Origin: Piscirickettsiaceae bacterium
Lineage (GTDB): Bacteria > Pseudomonadota > Gammaproteobacteria > Nitrosococcales > Methylophagaceae
Direction of reading: 5' to 3'
DNA length: 16,507 nt
Assembly (NCBI GenBank): GCA_018646825.1
Contig: JABGUA010000056.1
Location: 1-16,507 of the forward strand
Shown here: positions 6,785-14,244 of the stretch, piece by piece
How the letters are laid out: every line of letters starts with the position of its first letter
Position numbering within the stretch: position 1 is the stretch's first letter
Position numbers and translations under genes: made by a program
The notes under the pieces: generated by a model
Database searches by the model: none
The model's input: the letters and a program-made list of their open reading frames with translations, nothing else
Told to the model about the DNA's origin: nothing

Positions 6785-8038
6785 TTAAAAGTTACCTTGG
6801 AACCAGCTTTTCATTCTTGCCAACATGTCTTTGAAACCGCTCCCTGCTTTAGTGTCTGTTTTCCCTGTTGTCTCCATTTGATTGCCAAACAATAAGAGAC
6901 CTACACCTGTTGCATGTATTGGGTTTCTCACTGCTTCAACTAAGCCACCGACATGTTGCGGCAAGCCCAAGCGAACCGGTAAATGAAAGACCTCTTCAGC
7001 CAATTCAATCACCCCCTCCATTTTTGAGCTTCCCCCCGTCAGTACCACACCGGCCGCTAAGAGTTCTTCAAACCCGCTGCGACGTAATTCGGCTTGTACT
7101 AACAGTAATAATTCTTCATAACGTGGTTCAACGACTTCCGCTAAGGTTTGACGTGCTAATTGGCGTGGCGGACGATCTCCTACGCTTGGCACCTCAATCG
7201 TTTCATCTTCACGTGCTAACTGTGTCAATGCACAGGCATATTTCATTTTTATTTCTTCGGCATATTGCGTCGGTGTTCTGAGTGCTACCGCAATATCGTT
7301 AGTGACTTGATCACCGGCGATTGGGATCACCGCGGTATGACGAATCGCACCGTCGACATAAACTGCAATATCTGTGGTGCCGCCACCAATATCGACCAAG
7401 CAAACACCCAATTCTTTTTCATCTTGTTCTAATACTGAATAGCTAGATGCCATTTGCTCTAAGATAATGCCGTCAACAGATAAGCCACAGCGTTCGATAC
7501 ATTTACTGATATTTTGTGCCGCACTAACGGCCCCAGTGATCAAATGTACTTTGGCTTCTAGACGCACGCCTGACATGCCAATTGGTTCGCGAATGCCTTC
7601 TTGATTATCAATAATGTATTCTTGTGGCATGACATGAAGCAATTGCTGATCGCCAGGGAAGTGGACTGCTTTCGCCGCATCCAATACCCGCTCAACATCG
7701 CCTTGTGTGACTTCTTTGTCTCTAATTGCTACGGTGCCATGTGAGTTCAAACTACGAATATGGCTACCAGCAATACCGGCATAGACAGAATGTATTTGGC
7801 AGCCTGCCATTAGCTCAGCTTCTTCAACGGCACGTTGAATCGATTGAACCGTAGACTCGATGTTCACCACAACACCTTTTTTCATACCGCGCGCTGGGTG
7901 GGTTCCAATGCCAATAATTTCGAGCTTATTATCACTTGGACCAGCATCAAAAATGGGTGCAGCTACAATTGCCACCACTTTCGATGTGCCAATGTCTAAG
8001 CCTACAATCAAATCTTTATCACTTTTTTTTGTCATCAT
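6785..8038 (-). CDS. ftsA: Cell division protein FtsA
   Basis: FtsA is the actin-like ATPase that tethers FtsZ to the inner membrane and recruits later divisome proteins. The product is 417 residues (E. coli 420). The ATP-site blocks are present: phosphate 1 LIVGLDIGTSKVV (10-22), phosphate 2 LVDIGGGTTDIAVY (214-227) and the adenosine motif GVVLTGGSSKMEG (330-342). The extra FtsA subdomain 1C lies between the first two (about 85-165). The C-terminal end GFKDMLARMKSWFQGNF is an amphipathic membrane-targeting helix after a short linker. The start is the first of two adjacent ATGs (8036-8038), which overlaps the ftsQ TGA as ATGA; the second (8033-8035) cannot be excluded and would shorten the protein by one residue. 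The overlap suggests translational coupling with ftsQ. Confidence 0.98.
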   Translation of the reverse strand: MMTKKSDKDLIVGLDIGTSKVVAIVAAPIFDAGPSDNKLEIIGIGTHPARGMKKGVVVNIESTVQSIQRAVEEAELMAGCQIHSVYAGIAGSHIRSLNSHGTVAIRDKEVTQGDVERVLDAAKAVHFPGDQQLLHVMPQEYIIDNQEGIREPIGMSGVRLEAKVHLITGAVSAAQNISKCIERCGLSVDGIILEQMASSYSVLEQDEKELGVCLVDIGGGTTDIAVYVDGAIRHTAVIPIAGDQVTNDIAVALRTPTQYAEEIKMKYACALTQLAREDETIEVPSVGDRPPRQLARQTLAEVVEPRYEELLLLVQAELRRSGFEELLAAGVVLTGGSSKMEGVIELAEEVFHLPVRLGLPQHVGGLVEAVRNPIHATGVGLLLFGNQMETTGKTDTKAGSGFKDMLARMKSWFQGNF

Positions 8039-8814
8039 ACTGTCCCGTTAAAATCAGGTTTAAGGCCTGGTTTCCAAATTACCGATAAGCCGTTGGGATA
8101 ACGCATATCCATTTCGACAATCTGTGATTGATAACGCTGTAAGCCTTGCTGATAAACACGCAAAAACCGTTCAAATCGCTGTTGACTTTCTGCACGGCCT
8201 AAAATGACTTTAACGCCATTATTTAATGCCATACTCCAAGCACGTCTCTGATCCATAATGAGTTCTTTTATCTCTAAATCATGGGGTTGTAATACTTTAT
8301 TCATATTTAAATAGCGTTTTGTCATTAATAATTGACTGCTTTTAGGTCCGGTTAAGATTGCTAATGTCACAGGAAACGGCTTGTTAGATTCAGGAAATAA
8401 TTCTCCTTCATCATTCACATAGGCCGCTTTATTCCATCGAGCCACTGGCACTTGTTCTTCGACGACTAGGTGCAGGCTATCTGGCCAGACGCGTTGTACT
8501 TGCACTTGTTTTATCCAAGCTAGGCTCTCGCCCGCATCGCTTATTTTGTCGACGTCTATACTCAAAAAGCTGCCCCGGGTATATGGTTTAACCGCCTCAA
8601 CTAAAACTGCTTTATCTACATGATTAAACTCACCTTCAACGGTGACATGTAAAATCGGCAGGATATGACTTTGGCGAGCATATAAGATACTGGCTGCCAC
8701 AATGACGAAAGCAAGTATCACTAGCCCTTGGCGTGCAACATAATGCCAAGCAATCACTTTTTTCTCTTTACGCACAGGTTTACGGGTGGCGCCACGTTTG
8801 ACTTGTCTCGCCAT
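8035..8814 (-). CDS. ftsQ: Cell division protein FtsQ
   Basis: FtsQ is a bitopic inner-membrane divisome protein that recruits FtsB/FtsL and links early and late division proteins. The 259-residue product has a basic cytoplasmic N-terminus (RKPVRKEKK), one membrane segment at about 27-46 (RQGLVILAFVIVAASILYA), and a periplasmic part beginning with a POTRA domain (about 52-121, from ILHVTVEGEF to LVVEEQVPVARW) followed by the FtsQ/DivIB beta domain (about 122-245). It is slightly shorter than E. coli FtsQ (276). The ATG (8812-8814) overlaps the ddl TAA by one base, and an AAGGAGG 7 nt upstream inside ddl makes this start secure. Identity rests on topology, POTRA features and position between ddl and ftsA, as the family is poorly conserved. 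Confidence 0.96.
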   Translation of the reverse strand: MARQVKRGATRKPVRKEKKVIAWHYVARQGLVILAFVIVAASILYARQSHILPILHVTVEGEFNHVDKAVLVEAVKPYTRGSFLSIDVDKISDAGESLAWIKQVQVQRVWPDSLHLVVEEQVPVARWNKAAYVNDEGELFPESNKPFPVTLAILTGPKSSQLLMTKRYLNMNKVLQPHDLEIKELIMDQRRAWSMALNNGVKVILGRAESQQRFERFLRVYQQGLQRYQSQIVEMDMRYPNGLSVIWKPGLKPDFNGTV

Positions 8815-9740
8815 TATTTCGCCTCCTTTTTTATGCTTGTTTCAAGAATTGCCATCACTAACTGTTCAAAACTTAAACCAATTTGTTTGGCTGCCATTGG
8901 CACCAAACTATGGTCAGTCATACCAGGAATACTGTTCGCCTCTAATAAATAAAATTGTCCATCTTGATCCCGCATCAAATCGACTCTGCCCCAGCCTTGC
9001 ATTCTTAATGCTTTAAACGCTTTCAATGCAATGTCCTGACAAAGTTTTTCATCTTCGTCACTCAAGCCTGCTGGACAGAGGTACTCTGTTGTATTCGCTT
9101 CATATTTGGCATCAAAATCATAAAAATCATTGGGTGTTTTAAGTCTAATAACCGGCAGTGCCTTTTCGCCCAATATTGCAACGGTATATTCGCCACCATC
9201 AATCCAGCGTTCTGCAATGACTTCATGGTCATAAACCAGAGCAGCATCAATAGCATCTGATAGCGCTAATGGCCTTGTCACCTTCGTCATGTCTATGCTT
9301 GAACCTTCATTCACCGGTTTCACAAATAATGGCAAACCTAATTGGTCAATCACACTTTGTGGGTTCGTGTTCGCATCAACTTGGGAAAAACCAGCTGTTG
9401 GCAGATTTACTTGCTGCCAAATGTCTTTGCTCAATGCTTTGTTCATGGAAAGCACCGCACCAGTGATATCTGAACCGGTATACGGTATCGCAAGACTATT
9501 CAGTACACCTTGTATCTGGCCATCTTCACCACCACGACCGTGTAAGATGATAAAAGCACGATCGAACTCCCCCGCAGTCAATTGCCCCGTCACATCTTGA
9601 TCGACATCAACTTTATGGGCATCAATACCTTGGCTTAATAAAGCGCTAAGTACCATCTCTCCACTGCGAAGTGAAATGACCCGCTCGGCTGATTGGCCTC
9701 CCATTAATACCGCTACCTTGCCAAAGTCAGTCACTGACAT
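8814..9740 (-). CDS. ddl: D-alanine-D-alanine ligase
   Basis: Ddl is the cytoplasmic ATP-grasp ligase making D-Ala-D-Ala for the UDP-MurNAc pentapeptide. The product is 308 residues (E. coli DdlB 306). Signature segments are VLMGGQSAERVISLRSG (11-27), LHGRGGEDGQIQG (66-78), KPVNEGSS (141-148), DFDAKY (208-213) and LLEANSIPGMTDHS (265-278). E19, S147 and Y213 correspond to the E. coli catalytic triad E15, S150 and Y216. The first motif reads AERVISL where many homologues have AEREVSL, so the second Glu is Val; the catalytic Glu is kept. The DdlB type is inferred from its dcw location. Its ATG (9738-9740) overlaps the murB TAA by one base, with GGGGAGG upstream, and its own TAA overlaps the ftsQ start in the same way. 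Confidence 0.98.
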   Translation of the reverse strand: MSVTDFGKVAVLMGGQSAERVISLRSGEMVLSALLSQGIDAHKVDVDQDVTGQLTAGEFDRAFIILHGRGGEDGQIQGVLNSLAIPYTGSDITGAVLSMNKALSKDIWQQVNLPTAGFSQVDANTNPQSVIDQLGLPLFVKPVNEGSSIDMTKVTRPLALSDAIDAALVYDHEVIAERWIDGGEYTVAILGEKALPVIRLKTPNDFYDFDAKYEANTTEYLCPAGLSDEDEKLCQDIALKAFKALRMQGWGRVDLMRDQDGQFYLLEANSIPGMTDHSLVPMAAKQIGLSFEQLVMAILETSIKKEAK

Positions 9741-10627
9741 TATGCGACCTCCCCGACAATGTGGACTTCCGGTTGCAATTGCACACCATGTTCTAACGCA
9801 ATTTTTTGCTGAACTAATAAAATTAACGATTCAATGTCGGCTGCTGTTGCTTCACCGGTATTAACGATAAAATTGGCATGTTTTTCTGATACTGCTGCAC
9901 CACCAATACTCAAGCCTTTTAAACCTGATATTTCAATTAAACGGCCAGCGAAATCATTACCCGGGTTTCTAAAAACAGAACCCGCGCAAGGCTGACTCGT
10001 CGGCTGTGTTTCATTCCGACGTTTTAATAGGGATTTAATTTCTGCTGTTTCTTCTGCCTGGTCACCTTTTTCAAGCTTAACCGTACCGGCAATAAACCAT
10101 TCCTCTTTCGGACCGACGACATGGCGGTAACTGATGTCGAATTCATCAGGTGTTCTCTGGTGGAATTGACCTTGACGATCGACTGTTGTCACCTGTGAAA
10201 CTAATGACCAAGTCTCCGTACCATGGGCACCGGCGTTCATTGCTAATGCGCCGCCAAATGTGCCTGGGATACCAGCAAAAAAAGCACCGCCACTCAGGCT
10301 CGCTTTAGCTGCTTGTTTTGCTAATTTACTACAGTAAACACCCACTTCTGCCTCAATCGAATCCGTTTTAACCGTGAAATTTTGTAAGATACCCGCGGTT
10401 GAAATGACCGTGCCAGGGAATCCACCATCTCTGACCAATAAATTACTACCTAGCCCTAACCATAAAACGGGTTCTGATTCAGGTAGCTGACTTAAAAACT
10501 GGCCTAAATCTGCCTTATCTGTTGGTTTGTAGAATTGACGTGCAATACCACCTACACGCCAAGATGTATGTTTTGCCAACGATTCATTAATTCGTAATTC
10601 ACCACGACAATTTAAGAAGTCTGTCAT
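9740..10627 (-). CDS. murB: UDP-N-acetylenolpyruvoylglucosamine reductase
   Basis: MurB is the cytoplasmic FAD enzyme that reduces enolpyruvyl-UDP-GlcNAc with NADPH to UDP-MurNAc. At 295 residues it resembles the short type II form rather than the 342-residue E. coli type I enzyme. FAD-binding segments are WLGLGSNLLVRDGGF (56-70) and AGIPGTFGGALAMNAGAHG (118-136). Catalytic residues by family comparison are R168 in SYRHV, S217 in PCAGSVFRNP (the proton donor Ser) and E287 in QPEVHIVG. murB sits between murC and ddl, whereas in E. coli it lies far from the cluster. It overlaps murC upstream and ddl downstream by one base each (TAATG), and an AGGAGG 9 nt before its ATG supports the start. Confidence 0.98.
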   Translation of the reverse strand: MTDFLNCRGELRINESLAKHTSWRVGGIARQFYKPTDKADLGQFLSQLPESEPVLWLGLGSNLLVRDGGFPGTVISTAGILQNFTVKTDSIEAEVGVYCSKLAKQAAKASLSGGAFFAGIPGTFGGALAMNAGAHGTETWSLVSQVTTVDRQGQFHQRTPDEFDISYRHVVGPKEEWFIAGTVKLEKGDQAEETAEIKSLLKRRNETQPTSQPCAGSVFRNPGNDFAGRLIEISGLKGLSIGGAAVSEKHANFIVNTGEATAADIESLILLVQQKIALEHGVQLQPEVHIVGEVA

Positions 10628-12045
10628 TACTGATAGCCTCCTAATGTTTTGGCAATTTCTAATGATGTTGTTCCGATATCACCTGCACCCATTGTCATTA
10701 AAATATCGCCATCAACAAGTAAGCTGGGTAACAACTCAAATAAAGCCGTGTTATCTTCTACAAAAATTGGATCAATCTGGCCTCGAGCTCGCACCGCACG
10801 GCATAGGCTCTTACTATCTGCACCGGTAATTACTTTTTCGCCTGCTGGATAAACTTCTTGCATCAACAACACGTCAGCACTTGATAGCACATGTGCAAAG
10901 TCATCAAATAAATCACGCGTACGACTGTAACGATGCGGTTGGAACAATAAGACTAAGCGGCGTTCTGGCCAGCTAGCTCGAGTTGCTGCAATAGCCGCTG
11001 CTAATTCTGTTGGATGATGGCCATAATCATCAATCAATAATGCTTTGCCACTCTCGACATTAATATCACCGATAATATTAAAACGACGTGCGATACCCGA
11101 GAAGTTATTTAACGCGTTTTGACAAGCTTGTATTGAAACATCTAATTGGCGCGCTATGACAAAAGCAGCAGTTGCATTTAAAGCATTATGTAAACCCGGC
11201 ATATTCAATGTCATTGAAGCCGCACGACCCGTCGCCTTATTAGTCACAGTGAAATGGCTTTGGCCATCAGCTTGCTGCAAATCAGAAACTTTGAAATCCG
11301 CTTCTTCTGAAATACCATATGTCAGAACTGGCCGAGTCACTTCTGCTAATATTTCTTTGATCACGGGATCATCGATGCACATAACAGCCAGACCATAAAA
11401 CGGTAAATGATGAAGAAATTCTAAAAATGTTGCTTTGAGCTTATTAAAATCACCATCATAAGTAGCCAAATGATCTTCATCGATATTCGTCACAACGGCT
11501 ATCACTGGCTGTAAGTATAAGAATGACGCATCACTCTCATCGGCCTCAGCCACTAAATATCGTCCAGAGCCCAGCTTGGCATTACTACCCGCGCTATTTA
11601 GGCGGCCACCAATTACAAAGGTTGGGTCTAATTCTCCTTCGCTCAATAAGGCAGCGATTAAGCTGGTTGTTGTGGTTTTTCCGTGGGTACCTGCTACCGC
11701 AATACCGTAGCTGAAACGCATTAGCTCGGCCAACATCTCTGCACGAGGTACGACAGGAATTCTTTGCTCTTTAGCCGCTACTAACTCAGGGTTTTCTTGG
11801 TTTATCGCGGTTGAAACGACAATGACATCAGCACCTTCCAAATGGCCCGCATCATGTCCAATTTGAATCCTTGCACCAAGTTGGCGTAAATGTAGAATAA
11901 GGCCATTTTCACGTAGATCAGAACCCGATACTTGATAACCCAAGTTCAAAAGTACTTCTGCGATTCCACCCATGCCTACACCACCGATACCAATGAAATG
12001 GATGTGTTTAATCCGGCTCTGCATTGCTGATATCAATTTATCCAT
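10627..12045 (-). CDS. murC: UDP-N-acetylmuramate-L-alanine ligase
   Basis: MurC adds L-Ala to UDP-MurNAc using ATP, the first peptide-forming step of cytoplasmic peptidoglycan synthesis. The product is 472 residues (E. coli 491). The N-terminal nucleotide-sugar domain starts with IHFIGIGGVGMGG (15-27); the central ATPase domain has Walker A AGTHGKTTTT (118-127), EADESDASF (167-175) and NIDEDHLATYDGD (187-199); the C-terminal domain has IDDYGHHPTE (338-347) and FQPHRYSRT (368-376). The ATG at 12043-12045 lies within the end of murG, sharing eight bases (ATGGATAA), so translation is probably coupled; only a weak GGCGG precedes it. An in-frame ATG seven codons later would also give a functional-looking N-terminus, so the start is moderately certain. 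Confidence 0.98.
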   Translation of the reverse strand: MDKLISAMQSRIKHIHFIGIGGVGMGGIAEVLLNLGYQVSGSDLRENGLILHLRQLGARIQIGHDAGHLEGADVIVVSTAINQENPELVAAKEQRIPVVPRAEMLAELMRFSYGIAVAGTHGKTTTTSLIAALLSEGELDPTFVIGGRLNSAGSNAKLGSGRYLVAEADESDASFLYLQPVIAVVTNIDEDHLATYDGDFNKLKATFLEFLHHLPFYGLAVMCIDDPVIKEILAEVTRPVLTYGISEEADFKVSDLQQADGQSHFTVTNKATGRAASMTLNMPGLHNALNATAAFVIARQLDVSIQACQNALNNFSGIARRFNIIGDINVESGKALLIDDYGHHPTELAAAIAATRASWPERRLVLLFQPHRYSRTRDLFDDFAHVLSSADVLLMQEVYPAGEKVITGADSKSLCRAVRARGQIDPIFVEDNTALFELLPSLLVDGDILMTMGAGDIGTTSLEIAKTLGGYQ

Positions 12046-13099
12046 GACTCACCGCCATGCAGATATCTGCGATTGTGTTCGCTGCTTCTGGCTTTGCCTG
12101 CGTTCTAGCTGCTGTTGCCATTTTCAGTAAAATGGCTGAATCGGCTGTCAATGCCAGTAGCTGCTCTGCCAATAGCGATGCTGTTAGTGTTGACTCAGGC
12201 ATCAGCACTGCCGCGTCTACTTTTAACAAAACCGAGGCATTATGTGTTTGATGATCATCGACCGCATAAGGATAAGGCACTAAAATTGATGCCACACCCG
12301 CTGCTGATAACTCGGCAATGGTTAAAGCACCCGCCCGACATACCACGATATCCGCCCAGTCATAAGCCCCAGCCATGTCGGCGATAAATGGGCTTACTTC
12401 AGCCTTAATACCAGCGAGTTTATATTGTTGTTGACAGTCTTCGATGTGTTTCTGACCACATTGATGATTCACTACAAAATCATGCTGTTTGCCAATGACT
12501 TTCATGGCTTGCGGCAAAACAGTATTGAGTGATTTAGCACCCAAACTGCCACCTAATATTAATAGTTTTGTTTGATTTTTATTGGTTTTCTCTGTTGGCT
12601 CAGCTAAAACCGAAATATTTTCTCTCACGGGATTACCTACCCACTCTGCATTAGAAAAGCTATTCGGAAAGCCCTGTAGAACCCGCTTGGCCAATTTAGC
12701 TAACAATTTGTTTGTTAAACCTGGAATCGCATTTTGTTCATGGATAACAACTGGTTTTCTCAATAACCATGCTGCGACGCCACCGGGACCAGAAGCAAAC
12801 CCACCTAAACCCAAGACCATATCTGCTTGATGCCGTTTTAAAGCACCCATCGCTTCTATCACTGCTTTTATCAGTTTAAACGGCGCTGTTAACCAGCCCA
12901 CTAGGCCATTTCCACGTAAACCTTGTACGCTAATTAAATTTAATGTGTAACCAGCTTCAGGTACTAAACGTGATTCAATGCCTTTTTCTGTACCAATCCA
13001 GGCAACATTTTCACCACGTTTTTTTAATACATCTGCCACAGCCAATGCTGGGAAAACATGACCGCCGGTGCCGCCCGCCATAATCATAATATTAGCCAT
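12038..13099 (-). CDS. murG: Lipid II synthase MurG (GT28 GlcNAc transferase)
   Basis: MurG transfers GlcNAc from UDP-GlcNAc to lipid I on the cytoplasmic face of the inner membrane, giving lipid II. The product is 353 residues (E. coli 355). Both Gly-rich loops are present: AGGTGGHVFPALAVA (8-22, including catalytic-region H14) and LGGSLGAKSLN (182-192). Between them lies GLGGFASGPGGVAAW (97-111) and the HEQNAIPG block (120-127). The donor-binding segment CRAGALTIAEL (254-264) and PYPYAVDDHQ (275-284) close the active site. The ATG (13097-13099) overlaps the ftsW TAA by one base with AAGGGTG upstream; the stop lies within the start of murC. Confidence 0.98.
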   Translation of the reverse strand: MANIMIMAGGTGGHVFPALAVADVLKKRGENVAWIGTEKGIESRLVPEAGYTLNLISVQGLRGNGLVGWLTAPFKLIKAVIEAMGALKRHQADMVLGLGGFASGPGGVAAWLLRKPVVIHEQNAIPGLTNKLLAKLAKRVLQGFPNSFSNAEWVGNPVRENISVLAEPTEKTNKNQTKLLILGGSLGAKSLNTVLPQAMKVIGKQHDFVVNHQCGQKHIEDCQQQYKLAGIKAEVSPFIADMAGAYDWADIVVCRAGALTIAELSAAGVASILVPYPYAVDDHQTHNASVLLKVDAAVLMPESTLTASLLAEQLLALTADSAILLKMATAARTQAKPEAANTIADICMAVSHG

Positions 13100-14244
13100 T
13101 AGCGTTTCACCCTTGCTGAAGCTTGCTCAGGGAAACGTGTCTCTAAATCAACACGGAATAATAAGGCAATGGCTAAGCAGGTTAATAACAGACTACTGCC
13201 GCCATAACTCATCAATGGCAATGTTAGTCCTTTAGTTGGTAACACCCCCATGTTAACGCCCATATTCACGCAAGCTTGCAGCCCTATCCAAATACCAATG
13301 CCATAGGCAATTTGTGCACCGAAGACTTGACCTGCCAATTCTGCAGCACGACCAATTGCTAGGGCGCGCCAAATAAAAACCGAAAATAATACCAATATGC
13401 TTAAAGCACCAATCAAGCCGAGTTCTTCAGCTAAAATTGAGTAAAGAAAATCTGTGTGTGCTTCCGGTAAATAAAACAGCTTTTGCATGCTGCTCCCTAA
13501 ACCCACACCCAACCAATCGCCACGACCAAATGCAATTAGGGCTTGCGTTAATTGGAAACCACTACCAAAAGGATCTTGCCAAGGGTCCATAAATGTTTGG
13601 AGACGTTGCAAGCGATAGGGTGCTAACCAAATTAAAACAGCAAATAATCCAGCAAAGATTGTCATTAAAGCAGCGAAAACATCTAAACGCGCTCCACCCA
13701 AAAACAACATGGCGAGTACAGTTGATAAGATGACGACGACAGATCCCATATCTGGCTGCATCAAGAGTAAGATTGCTGCTACCCCTAACAATATTAATGG
13801 ACCAAATACCTTAAAGAATGAGCCATGCAATTGGCCATGATGACGATGTAAATAATCTGCCACATAAATAATCGAGAATAATTTAATTATTTCAGCGACT
13901 TGGATATTCACAGGCCCTAATGGTAACCAACGACGGCTGCCATTCACTTCACGGCCAATCCCAGGTATCAACACAAGCATCAATAAACCCACACCGACTA
14001 TCAGTAATAAAGGGGCTAATTGGCGCCAGACTTCTAACCGTACTGTTAATACCATTGCCGCTATCGCTAGCCCAGCTAAGGCGAAAATCAGTTGACGATT
14101 AAAATAAAACAAAGGTTGATGCAATTTTCCATCTGCAATCGAAATTGATGCTGATCCCACCATAATTAAACCAATAATTAGCAAGGTACCCGCAGCAAAA
14201 ACGAGCGCACGATCAAAGTCATATTGGATGATAGCCTGACTCAC
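13099..14244 (-). CDS. ftsW: Septal peptidoglycan glycosyltransferase FtsW (SEDS)
   Basis: FtsW is the SEDS-family polymerase that, with its class B PBP partner FtsI, joins lipid II into septal glycan strands. The 381-residue product has about ten hydrophobic segments and a shorter N-terminus than E. coli FtsW (414). SEDS marks include GSRRWLPLG (102-110), the large loop with YLPEAHTDFLYSILAEELG (258-276; D265 is at the conserved catalytic-loop Asp position) and LPTKGLTLPLMSYGGSS (335-351). The segment NIQVAEIIKL (113-122) has Val where the family usually has Pro (QPxE), while E118 is retained. The start codon is GTG (14242-14244), overlapping the murD TGA as GTGA, with AGGAG at 14253-14257, 8 nt upstream. 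RodA is excluded mainly by position in the dcw cluster. Confidence 0.97.
   Translation of the reverse strand: MSQAIIQYDFDRALVFAAGTLLIIGLIMVGSASISIADGKLHQPLFYFNRQLIFALAGLAIAAMVLTVRLEVWRQLAPLLLIVGVGLLMLVLIPGIGREVNGSRRWLPLGPVNIQVAEIIKLFSIIYVADYLHRHHGQLHGSFFKVFGPLILLGVAAILLLMQPDMGSVVVILSTVLAMLFLGGARLDVFAALMTIFAGLFAVLIWLAPYRLQRLQTFMDPWQDPFGSGFQLTQALIAFGRGDWLGVGLGSSMQKLFYLPEAHTDFLYSILAEELGLIGALSILVLFSVFIWRALAIGRAAELAGQVFGAQIAYGIGIWIGLQACVNMGVNMGVLPTKGLTLPLMSYGGSSLLLTCLAIALLFRVDLETRFPEQASARVKR

Noticed and set aside
6755..6788. Two copies of AATGTTTAA, 25 bp apart, in the ftsA-ftsZ gap
   Set aside because: Short A+T-rich direct repeats are expected by chance here, one copy overlaps the ftsA stop, and no partner promoter elements were found.
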